A stretch of 64,000 nucleotides of DNA from JBNNGK01 sp050268245 (GTDB lineage: Bacteria > Pseudomonadota > Gammaproteobacteria > Enterobacterales > Enterobacteriaceae): the NCBI RefSeq assembly GCF_050268245.1, contig NZ_JBNNGK010000010.1:1-64000 (forward strand), written 5' to 3'. Positions 52,967 through 61,767 of the stretch are shown in pieces. Every line of letters starts with the position of its first letter. The first letter of the stretch is position 1. Under the pieces are notes generated by a model. The model worked only from the letters and a program-made list of their open reading frames with translations, had not been told where the DNA came from and searched no databases. Made by a program: the position numbers and the translations under genes.

Positions 52967-54310
52967 TTACAGCACCCCTTGTGCCAGCATTGCCTCCGCA
53001 ACTTTTACGAAACCGGCAATATTGGCACCGTGAACGTAGTGGGTCTGCTTACCGTCGCCGCCGTATTCTACGCAGGCGTGATGGATATCCGCCATGATAT
53101 GTTGTAAACGAACATCAACTTTCTCTGCCCGCCAACTGATACGCGCGGCGTTTTGCGCCATCTCCAAACCAGAGGTTGCAACGCCGCCCGCATTCGCCGC
53201 CTTGCCCGGTGCGAACAGCACGCCAGCCTCTAGGAAAGCATCGGTGGCGTGAATGGTCGTCGGCATGTTGGCACCTTCCGCGACGGCTTTTACCCCGTTA
53301 TGAATCAGCGTGCTGGCAGCAGCCAGATCTAACTCGTTTTGCGTGGCGCAGGGCAGTGCGATATCGACCGGGACTTGCCACGGTTTTTGGCCTTTTAAGA
53401 AGGTCAGGCCGCGCTCGCGGGCGTAGTCTTCGATACGGCCGTAACGCTGATTCTTAATTTCGGCCAGATGTGCCAGCTTCTCGGTGGTGAAACCGGCTTC
53501 ATCGACCACGGTGCCGCCGGAATCGGAGGCGGTAATGACCAGGGCATCCAGCTCTAGTGCCTTTTCGATGGTATATTGCGCCACGTTGCCTGAGCCAGAA
53601 ACCGCTACACGCATCCCTTCAAACCCTAAGCCATGCTGCTGCAGCATGGCGTCGGTGAAGTACACTAGGCCATAGCCGGTCGCCTCAGGGCGGATCAAAC
53701 TGCCGCCAAATGCTAACCCTTTGCCGGTAAATACGCAGGCGGTATTGTTAGACAGCTTTTTCATCATGCCGGTCATGAAACCGACCTCGCGGCCACCGAC
53801 GCCGATATCACCCGCCGGAACGTCGGTATCGGGCCCTAAATGACGGTAGAGTTCTGTCATCAGCGCCTGACAAAAACGCATGATTTCGCCCTGACTTTTA
53901 CCTTTGGGATCGAAATCTGATCCGCCTTTTCCTCCGCCCATTGGCAGCGTGGTCAAGGCGTTCTTGAACGTCTGTTCGAAGCCAAGGAATTTAAGAATCG
54001 ACAGATTAACCGACGGGTGAAAACGCATCCCGCCTTTATACGGCCCAATTGCAGAGTTGAATTGCACGCGCCAGGCTCGGTTAACCTGTACGCGACCGGC
54101 GTCATCAACCCAACTGACGCGAAATTGAATCACGCGCTCTGGCTCCACTAAGCGTTCGAGCAGAGCATATTCACGATAGCGCGGATTACGCTCGATAAAT
54201 GGCCACAGTGAGGTAAATACCTCGCGGACTGCCTGCAGATATTCCGCTTGATAGGGATTGTGCTGCTGCAAGGTAATAAGGAATGATTCGAGTGATACGG
54301 CCTGTTCCAT
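52967..54310 (-). CDS. gdhA: NADP-specific glutamate dehydrogenase
   Basis: A 447-residue cytoplasmic enzyme that aminates 2-oxoglutarate to glutamate with NADPH. Substrate and catalytic lysines lie in NSAIGPYKGGMRFHP and TTLPMGGGKGGSDFDPKGKS. The dinucleotide loop VAVSGSGNVAQYTIEKA follows. The ATG at 54310 has GGGAG upstream and gives the E. coli length. The 5' leader contains an ERIC-like element. Confidence 0.98.
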   Translation of the reverse strand: MEQAVSLESFLITLQQHNPYQAEYLQAVREVFTSLWPFIERNPRYREYALLERLVEPERVIQFRVSWVDDAGRVQVNRAWRVQFNSAIGPYKGGMRFHPSVNLSILKFLGFEQTFKNALTTLPMGGGKGGSDFDPKGKSQGEIMRFCQALMTELYRHLGPDTDVPAGDIGVGGREVGFMTGMMKKLSNNTACVFTGKGLAFGGSLIRPEATGYGLVYFTDAMLQQHGLGFEGMRVAVSGSGNVAQYTIEKALELDALVITASDSGGTVVDEAGFTTEKLAHLAEIKNQRYGRIEDYARERGLTFLKGQKPWQVPVDIALPCATQNELDLAAASTLIHNGVKAVAEGANMPTTIHATDAFLEAGVLFAPGKAANAGGVATSGLEMAQNAARISWRAEKVDVRLQHIMADIHHACVEYGGDGKQTHYVHGANIAGFVKVAEAMLAQGVL

Positions 54311-54349
54311 GGGTAACTCCCTTTGGCATAATATTGCCCCCTTTATCGC

Positions 54350-54463
54350 TATACCCGTTATACCTGAAACAGTATCTGTACCTACACACGATACGGACGT
54401 CACTCAGCCGTTCGGAATACGCACCTTTGACGCCTTGATGCAGTTTCAACTATTCGGCTATAG
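54350..54463. repeat. ERIC-like palindromic element upstream of gdhA
   Basis: Ends TATACCCGTTATACCTGAAAC and GTTTCAACTATTCGGCTATA form a long inverted repeat enclosing about 75 bp, in the manner of ERIC but with a different interior. It begins 40 bp upstream of the gdhA start, so it is probably within or close to the promoter or the 5' leader. Confidence 0.6.
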
Positions 54464-54553
54464 GGCTTTGAAATGGCGGGGGAAGATGTTGTGTCTGTCT
54501 TGACTATAACATCGAGGCACACTGAGTTATCAAGCGATTATCTACGGAAGAGT

Positions 54554-54581
54554 AAAAAAAAATGCCCGCTGTTGCGGGCAT
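54554..54581 (-). terminator. uspA terminator
   Basis: On the minus strand ATGCCCGC-AACA-GCGGGCAT is followed by a run of at least eight T. It lies 24 bp after the uspA stop. Confidence 0.93.
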
Positions 54582-54604
54582 AGGGTTTCAAGGTTAGGGA
54601 GCGC

Positions 54605-55054
54605 TTACTTATCGGTTTCTTGGTCTTCTTCGTCGCGCAACGGTACAATCAGCATATCGATGTGTACGGTGTTAATCAGCTGACGGGCGGAAGACATTAA
54701 TTTGCTCCAGAAATCCTGGTGATGCCCACATAACACCAGATCCATATCGTATTTCTTAATCGCATCAACCAATACCTGAGCTAAATCACCGCTGCCGCTC
54801 AGGGTTTCGGTAATCGGATAGCCGGCATTTTGTGAAAGTTCAGTCAGGGCATTGTGGGTTTCTTCGGAGATACGTTTTTGCATATCGCCTAGGTTAACGT
54901 CGATCAGGCCGGTATACAGGTCGGAGTAATTGACATCAACGTGAATTAAGGAAACTTTGGCATTGTACGGCCGCGCCATCGATACGGCTTTTTCCACCAG
55001 AATTTTGCTTTCCGGGGAGAGGTCAACCGCAATTAAAATATGTTTGTAAGCCAT
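54605..55054 (-). CDS. uspA: universal stress protein A
   Basis: A 149-residue cytoplasmic stress protein, collinear with E. coli UspA (AYKHILIAVDLSPESKILVE; DMDLVLCGHHQDFWSKLMSS). It is induced by growth arrest in E. coli. GGAAGGAG precedes the ATG. It is divergent from uspB with a 546-bp spacer. Confidence 0.96.
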   Translation of the reverse strand: MAYKHILIAVDLSPESKILVEKAVSMARPYNAKVSLIHVDVNYSDLYTGLIDVNLGDMQKRISEETHNALTELSQNAGYPITETLSGSGDLAQVLVDAIKKYDMDLVLCGHHQDFWSKLMSSARQLINTVHIDMLIVPLRDEEDQETDK

Positions 55055-55600
55055 GTAAATACTCCTTCCATATAATGCCGATTAAAGGGTTAGCAGGCAT
55101 TCTTTATTTACCCGCATATTATCATTCCGTTATCACAATGATATGTTGAGCCGATCACACCGCAACGCATCAACCTGTTTTGCCCTGTTTACCCTGTCAG
55201 TTTTACACCGATAGCGTAAGAAATCCTATTGCTAATGCGGTTATCATCAGATTGAGCGATTGAAATATAAGCCTTCTTATCTAGAGTATAGTTGACAGAC
55301 GGCATGATTGGGCAAGGCGGAGGAAGGACTATTTTGCCCATGGCGGTAAATTTTCTTGATTGCTGCGATCCGTTTACGTTTCATTATTCTACAATAAAGA
55401 TGAGGCCTCACCTTTTTCCTTAGAGCCGGACAGCGTTAACTCGGCGTACTGCTTTCTAATATCGGTATGTATGGGTTTGCGTAACCAGTAGGGTGCGAGC
55501 AAGGGAACCGTAACTGCAGGCTCCGGCTGATTATTAGAGACGAAGTAGGGCAGTTGGCCCTGGCGGATTGCCGTGGATCACAACGCCTTGAGGAGGAATC
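55055..55600. promoter_or_regulatory. uspA-uspB divergent regulatory region
   Basis: A 546-bp spacer. By synteny it holds the uspA promoter (sigma-70, growth-phase controlled) and the uspB promoter (sigma-S in E. coli). I could not place individual boxes reliably, and no ORF or repeat is evident. Confidence 0.45.
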
Positions 55601-55936
55601 ATGATCAGTACCGTCGCGCTGTTTTGGGCTTTGTGTGTGGTATGTGTGGTAAACATGGTGCGGTATTACTCTTCTCTGCGTGCGCTGCTGGTGGTATTAC
55701 GCGGTTGCGATCCTTTGCTGTATCAATATGTTGATGGTGGCGGGTTCTTCACTTCTCACGGTCAACCAAGCAAGCAGATCCGATTGGTGCGTTATATCTA
55801 TGCTCAACGCTACGCTGACCATCATGATCCTGAATTTATTCGCCGTTGTGAACGGGTGCGTGGCCATTTTATGCTGACTTCTGCCCTGTGTGGGTTGGTG
55901 GTTATCAGCCTGATTGCGATGGCAATTTGGTACTGA
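55601..55936 (+). CDS. uspB: universal stress protein B
   Basis: A 111-residue inner-membrane protein with an N-terminal TM (VALFWALCVVCVVNMVRYYS) and a C-terminal TM (LTSALCGLVVISLIAMAIWY). It is nearly identical in layout to E. coli UspB, which is needed for stationary-phase ethanol tolerance. GAGGAGG precedes the ATG. Confidence 0.96.
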   Translation: MISTVALFWALCVVCVVNMVRYYSSLRALLVVLRGCDPLLYQYVDGGGFFTSHGQPSKQIRLVRYIYAQRYADHHDPEFIRRCERVRGHFMLTSALCGLVVISLIAMAIWY

Positions 55937-55945
55937 TGGCGCGCA

Positions 55946-55979
55946 TAAAAAATGCCGCTCAGTTTTACTGAACGGCATT
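55946..55979 (-). terminator. terminator between uspB and pitA, strongest on the minus strand
   Basis: AATGCCG ... CGGCATT with additional inner pairing (TCAG/CTGA) is followed on the minus strand by a run of T. It probably ends pitA transcription and may act on uspB too. Confidence 0.75.
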
Positions 55980-56024
55980 AAGCCATGCATTCCTTAGCTT
56001 GCTGACCCAGTCTTAACCCGCTAT

Positions 56025-56050
56025 GTAGGGGCATAACAGGCTGCCCCTAC
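56025..56050. repeat. REP-like GTAGGGGC palindrome, copy 2
   Basis: GTAGGGGCA-TAACAGGC-TGCCCCTAC is a perfect 9-bp stem 36 bp after the pitA stop. It is related to the sequence at 43573-43598, so it is probably a dispersed intergenic palindrome. Confidence 0.7.
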
Positions 56051-56085
56051 GCATTTAGCAACGTTTACCCTAGGTGCGCACCGCG

Positions 56086-57588
56086 TTAGATCAGCTTCAG
56101 CGCTATCCAGTACAGTAAACCGGAGAGAACAATTGATACCGGCAGGGTTAACACCCAAGCCATCATAATATTCTTCACCGTTTTGCTCTGCACACCACCA
56201 CCATCGACGATCATCGTCCCGGCAACGGCCGAAGAGAGAACGTGGGTAGTGGAGACGGGCATACCGGTATAGCTGGCAACGCCAATCGACAGTGCGGCGG
56301 TCATCTGGGCAGATACGCCTTGGGCGTAGGTCATGCCTTTCTTACCGATTTTCTCGCCGATAGTGGTTGCAACGCGTTTCCAGCCGACCATAGTGCCAAG
56401 AGACAGCGCCAAGGCCACGGCAACGATAATCCAGACCGGTGCGTACTCAACGGTTTGTAGCATATCTTGACGCAGGTTGCTCAGGAAGCGTTTGTCTTGT
56501 GCGGAGGTTTCCGGCAGTTTGGCCACTTTATCTGCGGTATCTGTCACGCACATCAGCAGGCGACGCAGATGGCTGCGTTGGTCTACTGTCAGTTGGTCAT
56601 AGCTTTGCAGATTGTTCAACAGCCCTGAAGCGTATTGAATGGCTGGCATCGCACGGGCACTGTCGCAATGGAACTCTTGCGGCTCAGTTTGCGCCGTAGA
56701 CTCTTCAGGCGTTGGCACCAGTGGTGTCATGACGACCACGTGCGACAAGGCGTCGCCGTGTTGCTGATAATATTGTTGCAGGTGATTAACGGCATCACGC
56801 GTACGGGTGATGTCATAACCGGTTGCATTCATATTGAGCACAAAGCCAGCGGGTGCGACGCCGATCAATACCAGCATGATCAGACCAATACCTTTCTGAC
56901 CATCGTTAGCGCCGTGTGAGAAGCTAACGCCGACGGCGGACAGAATCAACGCGATACGTGTCCAGAACGGTGGCTTACGTTTGCCATCGACCTTTTCGCG
57001 TTCGGCTGGCGTCATATGGATACGTTGACGTTTTTTAGTACCACTCCAGTAACGGCGCAGCACAAATACCATCAATCCGGCGACCATCATCCCGACCAGT
57101 GGAGAGAAAATCAATGAGAGGAAAATCGTGATCATTTTCGGAACATTGAGTGCATCTACCACTGAGTTGTGGGTTACCAAAGCATTAGTCAGACCCACAC
57201 CAATAATAGCGCCAATCAAGGTATGGGAGCTGGAGGCGGGTAGGCCGAAATACCAAGTGCCGAGGTTCCAGATGATAGCTGCCAGCAGCATGGAAAAGAC
57301 CATGGCTAACCCATGAGCGGAACTGACGTTCAGCAACAGGTCGGTTGGCAATAGGTGGACAATGGCGTAGGCAACACTCAAACCGCCGAGTATTACGCCA
57401 AGGAAGTTAAAGATACCCGCCATAACGACCGCAAGTTGCGAGCGCATAGCACGAGTATAGATTACAGTAGCAACCGCATTGGCCGTATCATGGAAGCCGT
57501 TAATGGCTTCATAAATCAACACGAACAACAATGCGAGTATTAACATTAGGCCGGTATGAAAATCCAGGCCAGCGAACAAATGCAGCAT
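56086..57588 (-). CDS. pitA: low-affinity inorganic phosphate (metal-phosphate) transporter
   Basis: A 500-residue inner-membrane protein with about 10 TM segments. The duplicated PiT signatures are visible: YEAINGFHDTANAVATVIYT at the N-terminus and MPVSTTHVLSSAVAGTM near the end, with SHGANDGQKGIGL in the middle. It imports metal-phosphate complexes with protons. The ATG at 57588 (MLHLFAGLDFHTG) matches E. coli PitA; the longer frame lacks homology. Next to uspB, as in E. coli. Confidence 0.97.
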   Translation of the reverse strand: MLHLFAGLDFHTGLMLILALLFVLIYEAINGFHDTANAVATVIYTRAMRSQLAVVMAGIFNFLGVILGGLSVAYAIVHLLPTDLLLNVSSAHGLAMVFSMLLAAIIWNLGTWYFGLPASSSHTLIGAIIGVGLTNALVTHNSVVDALNVPKMITIFLSLIFSPLVGMMVAGLMVFVLRRYWSGTKKRQRIHMTPAEREKVDGKRKPPFWTRIALILSAVGVSFSHGANDGQKGIGLIMLVLIGVAPAGFVLNMNATGYDITRTRDAVNHLQQYYQQHGDALSHVVVMTPLVPTPEESTAQTEPQEFHCDSARAMPAIQYASGLLNNLQSYDQLTVDQRSHLRRLLMCVTDTADKVAKLPETSAQDKRFLSNLRQDMLQTVEYAPVWIIVAVALALSLGTMVGWKRVATTIGEKIGKKGMTYAQGVSAQMTAALSIGVASYTGMPVSTTHVLSSAVAGTMIVDGGGVQSKTVKNIMMAWVLTLPVSIVLSGLLYWIALKLI

Positions 57589-57889
57589 AAGCGTTACGCC
57601 AGGGTTGTGGACATGAACGCCGCGCATTATCGGTGACAACCGGTGTCGGGGAAAAGGAAAATATGACGTTTTTTTGATTTCAATGTGACAGTTCGTCAGT
57701 ATGGCATTACAAATCAAAGTAATATCAACGTGTTACATGATTTTACCGATAATAACATTTTCTTACTGTGGTGCCGTTAGCCACATACCTTTACAATCGC
57801 CCATCGCAAATTTTGCAGAGAGTGGCAGCGAAATCGCGTAAGATGGCGCGCTTTTGTGGTGATTGTGGTTTTACTCCAGAGAGGCTCAG

Positions 57890-59089
57890 GTGGAACAGTT
57901 TGATGTCGTAGTGATTGGCGCGGGCGCGGCAGGAATGTTTTGCGCGGCACAGGCAGGGCAATTCGGCTGCCGGGTGCTGCTGATAGACAACGGCAAAAAA
58001 CCGGGGCGCAAGATCCTGATGTCTGGCGGTGGCCGCTGTAATTTCACCAATCTCTATACTGAACCCGCGGCTTACTTATCGAACAATCCTCATTTTTGCA
58101 AATCGGCGCTGGCGCGTTACACCCAGTGGGATTTTATCGATTTGGTTAACCGTTATGGTATTGCCTATCATGAGAAAACGCTCGGTCAGCTATTCTGCGA
58201 CGATTCGGCACAACAGATAGTCGAGATGTTGGTTAAAGAGTGCGAGCTTGGCCAAGTCACCCTCCGCTTGCGCAGTGAGGTGTTGAGCGTAGAAAAGTGC
58301 GAGCACGGTTTCGAAATCGCGCTGAATGGCGAGAAAGTAAGCACTAACTCACTTGTCGTGGCGAGCGGTGGATTGTCGATGCCGGGGTTAGGCGCTTCGC
58401 CTTTCGGCTACAAGCTGGCAGAACAATTTGGTTTGCATGTCTTGCCAACTCGGGCGGCATTAGTGCCATTCACTTTGCATAAACCTCTTCTCGAGCATTC
58501 CCAGTTGCTTTCCGGCGTATCCGTACCTGCGACGATAACTGCTGATGACGGCACGTTATTCCGTGAAGCGATTCTGTTTACTCACCGCGGCTTATCTGGG
58601 CCAGCGGTACTGCAAATTTCAAGCTACTGGCAACCCGGTGAGTTTGTGAGCATTAACTTACTTCCTGATCTCGATCTGGCGGGTTTCCTCGATCAACAGC
58701 GGCAGGCGCATCCTAATCAGAGCCTGAAGAATACTCTGGTGCTACATTTACCGAAGCGATTGGTCGAATGCTTGCAAACATTGGGGCAATTACCAGAGGC
58801 CACGCTGAAGCAATTGACACCGCAGCAGCAGGTAGCACTGGTGGAAAACTTACAAAGCTGGCGCGTGCAGCCGAACGGTACAGAAGGATACCGCACGGCA
58901 GAAGTGACACTCGGCGGCGTTGATACCCGCGAGCTCTCCTCTAAAACGATGGAGGCCAGCAAAGTGCCCGGTCTTTATTTCATTGGTGAAGTGGTGGACG
59001 TAACGGGGTGGTTAGGTGGCTATAACTTCCAATGGGCCTGGAGTTCTGCCTGGGCTTGTGCGCAGGCGCTGACTACCACGGAGAAATAA
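57890..59089 (+). CDS. yhiN: YhiN, HI0933-family FAD-binding oxidoreductase
   Basis: A 399-residue flavoprotein of unknown reaction. FAD loop VVIGAGAAGMFCAAQAGQFG, then the family block GRKILMSGGGRCNFTN, and a C-terminal LYFIGEVVDVTGWLGGYNFQ. The GTG at 57890 has AGAGGCTCAG upstream and gives the E. coli length. Divergent from pitA. Confidence 0.93.
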   Translation: MEQFDVVVIGAGAAGMFCAAQAGQFGCRVLLIDNGKKPGRKILMSGGGRCNFTNLYTEPAAYLSNNPHFCKSALARYTQWDFIDLVNRYGIAYHEKTLGQLFCDDSAQQIVEMLVKECELGQVTLRLRSEVLSVEKCEHGFEIALNGEKVSTNSLVVASGGLSMPGLGASPFGYKLAEQFGLHVLPTRAALVPFTLHKPLLEHSQLLSGVSVPATITADDGTLFREAILFTHRGLSGPAVLQISSYWQPGEFVSINLLPDLDLAGFLDQQRQAHPNQSLKNTLVLHLPKRLVECLQTLGQLPEATLKQLTPQQQVALVENLQSWRVQPNGTEGYRTAEVTLGGVDTRELSSKTMEASKVPGLYFIGEVVDVTGWLGGYNFQWAWSSAWACAQALTTTEK

Positions 59090-59154
59090 TCAAGCGCATA
59101 GAAAAAGGCGATAACACCATGAAAATATCAACACTCTATTTTGATGGTTTAGGC

Positions 59155-59176
59155 GTGGCATGGCGAGCCATGCCAC
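59155..59176 (+). other. perfect hairpin downstream of yhiN
   Basis: GTGGCATGG-CGAG-CCATGCCAC is a 9-bp perfect stem with a tetraloop, 65 bp after yhiN, without a T-run. It may stabilise the 3' end of the yhiN mRNA or be a REP-like unit. The rest of 59090-59357 shows no gene. Confidence 0.55.
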
Positions 59177-59357
59177 TTTGGCGGTGTTGCATACTACGCG
59201 TTTGCGATGTTGTAATTGAGCTTGCGTTAGAGAATAAAGAAGGGGTATCGATAGCGATCTGATTTTGGATGAGGGGCAACCCACTAATAATTATCGTTTA
59301 TTTAATTTAATCATAAAAAAGGGTTGCTAATAACTCTTGGTTATGTGTAAATAGCGT

Positions 59358-59537
59358 CATCGGTTTGTGGTACAGACCTTATGAAAGCAGTTTTAGTAAA
59401 TTAGTTCTCAGTATTAGCGATATCCTCCCAGATACTTCTTTTCCCGTGAATTCTCTTATTTAGTGCCCCCATAAGATAACACCAAAAACAAGCCTCTATC
59501 GCCTTATGGCGGCCAATAAATAAAGAAGGAAGTATCT
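59358..59537 (+). promoter_or_regulatory. cold-shock 5' UTR with cold box
   Basis: The stretch CGGTTTGTGGTACAGACC (59361-59378) closely matches the start of the E. coli cspA mRNA, whose cold box contains TGACGTACAGA. AAAGCAGTTTTAGTAAA continues the resemblance. A small hairpin TCGCC-TTAT-GGCG lies before the ribosome site GAAGGAAG. The implied leader of about 180 nt acts in E. coli as an RNA thermosensor that favours translation in the cold. Confidence 0.8.
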
Positions 59538-59750
59538 ATGTCTAATAAAATGACTGGTTTAGTAAAATGGTTTGACGCGGGTAAAGGTTTTGGTTTCATT
59601 TCTCCTGCTGATGGCAGCAAAGATGTATTCGTACATTTCTCTGCAATCCAGAGCAATGATTTCAAAACATTGGATGAAGGCCAAAACGTCGAATTCACCA
59701 TCGAAAATGGCCAGAAAGGCCCATCTGCAGGCAACGTGGTTGTTCTGTAA
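59538..59750 (+). CDS. cspA: major cold-shock protein, CspA type
   Basis: A 70-residue single OB-fold RNA/DNA-binding protein. RNP1 reads KGFGFISP and RNP2 VFVHFSAI, with the usual aromatic residues (LVKWFDAGKGFG). It unwinds mRNA secondary structure at low temperature. The long leader with cold box argues for a cold-inducible CspA/CspB/CspG member rather than the constitutive CspC/CspE. Confidence 0.88.
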   Translation: MSNKMTGLVKWFDAGKGFGFISPADGSKDVFVHFSAIQSNDFKTLDEGQNVEFTIENGQKGPSAGNVVVL

Positions 59751-59834
59751 GATTTAAAGTTGGGTAGTGAGGTCCTTGCAATAGCGAAGATGGCGTAAGC
59801 CTGAGCAGCCAAGATACCAACCACCCCGCTTTAT

Positions 59835-59872
59835 TAATCCCGGTATTATGTCGGGATTATCATTCCTTTTTT
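59835..59872 (+). terminator. cspA terminator
   Basis: TAATCCCG ... CGGGATTA (9-nt loop) followed, after a short gap, by six T at 59867-59872. Confidence 0.75.
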
Positions 59873-60003
59873 ACCTCGCTTCATCTTTCGTACCCATCCG
59901 TTTTGATGACCCACAGCAAAGCATATTATTGCCATTTTTATTCATAGTATTCTTTTCTGTTGTGCCATGGTCGTGCTTAGGCCGCGTAACGTTGGAGTGT
60001 TCG

Positions 60004-60069
60004 ATGAACGCTTACGCCACAATTATGACGGCCGGGAAAGTAACCGGCGACAATCAGACCCTAGCTTAA
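60004..60069 (+). CDS. 21-codon leader-like ORF ending in a terminator
   Basis: The ORF encodes MNAYATIMTAGKVTGDNQTL-A. GGAG at 59994-59997 is 6 nt from the ATG, a strong ribosome site. The stop codon lies in the loop of the terminator at 60058-60091, and an earlier hairpin GCCGG-GAAAGTAA-CCGGC (60031-60048) lies inside the ORF. This is the layout of attenuator leader peptides, but the codons are not biased to one amino acid. I do not recognise the peptide. It could instead be part of a small RNA. Confidence 0.55.
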   Translation: MNAYATIMTAGKVTGDNQTLA

Positions 60070-60091
60070 CGGCTGGGGTTTTTTTGTGCCT
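60058..60091 (+). terminator. terminator upstream of fetA
   Basis: ACCCTAGC-TTAACG-GCTGGGGT (one G-T pair) is followed by seven T. It ends whatever is transcribed from the 59.9-60.0 kb region, 77 bp before the fetA start. Confidence 0.88.
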
Positions 60092-60167
60092 GTGATTAGC
60101 CGATTGCCAGCAGGTTTTATCAGGCCATATACTGCTAAGCCGAATACAAGTCATCTCTGGAGCCAGA

Positions 60168-60830
60168 ATGAAGGACAGCACCAACATACTTATATTGGAT
60201 GATATTCATTATCAAATAGATGATTCGGTTATTCTGGATGCTGTTTCGTTTAGCCTCAATGCCGGTGAGTTCAAATTAATCACGGGCCCTTCGGGCTGCG
60301 GGAAAAGTACGTTGCTGAAAATTGTTTCTTCGTTAATCAGCCCTACACGTGGCGATATAACGTTTGACGGTAACAATATCAACAAAATTCAGCCAGAAGA
60401 ATATCGTAAACAGGTTTCCTATTGCTTCCAAACGCCGTCACTATTCGGCAATACGGTCTATGATAATTTAGCTCTGCCTTATCAAATTCGTCGCCAGAAA
60501 CCGGATGAACACAGAATGAAGCAGGATCTGGCACGGTTAATGTTGCCGGAAAACCTGTTGCTGAAAAATATTAATGAGCTGTCTGGCGGCGAGAAGCAGC
60601 GTGTGTCATTGATTCGTAATATACAGTTTATACCGAAGGTGCTGCTGTTAGATGAAATTACCAGTGCTTTGGATGAGGATAATAAGCGCATCGTGAACGA
60701 AATGATCCATCAGTTAGTCGCGCAGCAAAACGTGGCGGTGCTGTGGGTAACGCACGATAAAGATGAGATCGCGCATGCTGACGACATCATTGAGCTTCAG
60801 GCGCATAACGCATTACCGCAGGAGAAATGA
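60168..60830 (+). CDS. fetA: FetA, iron-export ABC ATPase
   Basis: A 220-residue single ATPase. Walker A GPSGCGKSTL, signature LSGGEKQRVSLIRNI, Walker B VLLLDEITSALD, then a switch histidine in VLWVTHDKDE. With FetB (UPF0014) it forms the FetAB exporter that lowers intracellular iron and protects against peroxide in E. coli. The fetB start follows 1 nt after its stop. Confidence 0.93.
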   Translation: MKDSTNILILDDIHYQIDDSVILDAVSFSLNAGEFKLITGPSGCGKSTLLKIVSSLISPTRGDITFDGNNINKIQPEEYRKQVSYCFQTPSLFGNTVYDNLALPYQIRRQKPDEHRMKQDLARLMLPENLLLKNINELSGGEKQRVSLIRNIQFIPKVLLLDEITSALDEDNKRIVNEMIHQLVAQQNVAVLWVTHDKDEIAHADDIIELQAHNALPQEK

Positions 60831-60831
60831 C

Positions 60832-61605
60832 ATGAGCGAGCATAACATCACCAATGAATCACTGGGATTGTCGATGATATTGGTGCTGGTGGCGATCCTC
60901 ATTAGCCATAAAGAAAAACTGGCGTTGGAAAAAGATATTATTTGGAGCATCTGCCGGGCTGTCGTGCAGTTAATCATTGTTGGCTATGTATTGAAGTATA
61001 TTTTCGCACTCAATAACGCCATCTTGACGGTAATCATGGTGTTGTTTATTTGCTTCAACGCGGCCTATAACGCGAAAAAACGCAGTAAATATATTGATCA
61101 TGCTTTTATTATCTCATTTATCGCCATCACCACTGGTGCCGTGTTAACGCTGGTCGTGTTGGTATTGACCGGTTCGATTGAATTTACACCGATGCAGGTG
61201 ATACCGATCTCTGGCATGATTGCCGGTAACGCCATGGTGGCGGTGGGCTTGTGTTATAACAACCTTGGCCAGCGTTTTAAGGATGAACAGCAGAAAATTC
61301 AAGAAATGCTGAGCTTGGGCGCTACGCCGAAGTTTGCTTCCGCGGCTTTAATCCGCGATAGCATCCGTGCGTCACTGATTCCCACCGTAGACTCTGCCAA
61401 AACGGTAGGGTTAGTTAGCCTACCGGGTATGATGTCGGGTTTGATCTTTGCGGGCATCGATCCGGTGAAAGCAATTAAGTATCAGATTATGGTGACGTTT
61501 ATGCTGTTGTCGACCGCCAGTTTATCGACCATTATTGCCTGTTACCTGGCTTACCGAAAGTTCTATAATCAACGCCATCAACTGGCGGTGAACAGCTTGC
61601 AATAA
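60832..61605 (+). CDS. fetB: FetB, iron-export ABC permease (UPF0014)
   Basis: A 257-residue inner-membrane protein with about 7 TM segments. Family blocks are ICRAVVQLIIVGYVLKYIFA, PISGMIAGNAMVAVGLCYNN and TVGLVSLPGMMSGLIFAGID. The ATG at 60832 has GGAGAAATGAC upstream and sits 1 nt after the fetA stop, so the two are translated together. Confidence 0.94.
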   Translation: MSEHNITNESLGLSMILVLVAILISHKEKLALEKDIIWSICRAVVQLIIVGYVLKYIFALNNAILTVIMVLFICFNAAYNAKKRSKYIDHAFIISFIAITTGAVLTLVVLVLTGSIEFTPMQVIPISGMIAGNAMVAVGLCYNNLGQRFKDEQQKIQEMLSLGATPKFASAALIRDSIRASLIPTVDSAKTVGLVSLPGMMSGLIFAGIDPVKAIKYQIMVTFMLLSTASLSTIIACYLAYRKFYNQRHQLAVNSLQ

Positions 61606-61609
61606 GCAA

Positions 61610-61636
61610 AAAATGGCCTCGAAAGAGGCCATTTTT
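61610..61636 (+). terminator. fetB terminator
   Basis: AAATGGCCTC-GAAA-GAGGCCATTT followed by a T-run, 4 bp after the stop. Confidence 0.95.
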
Positions 61637-61643
61637 CATACTG

Positions 61644-61767
61644 CTGACAAAGCCCGTTATTAGGGAAAGCGTGGCTGTGGGGTCGTCGTGGCGTAAGCCA
61701 CCGGAGCGCCCCTCGCGACGCTAGGCCCGGGTATCTCGGGTTATCAGGCGACTTCGTCATCAAGCTC
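61644..61767 (-). repeat. 125-bp dispersed repeat, copy 2
   Basis: The reverse complement of this stretch matches copy 1 at 15638-15762 with about eight differences in 124 bp. One end abuts the fetB terminator. The other end supplies the last codons (ELDDEVA-stop) of the truncated IolH-like ORF. No target-site duplication is visible around this copy. Confidence 0.85.

Noticed and set aside
59848..60069. A 73-codon open frame after cspA
   Set aside because: It begins inside the cspA terminator region and has no ribosome site; only its last 21 codons, with their own SD and ATG, are plausible.
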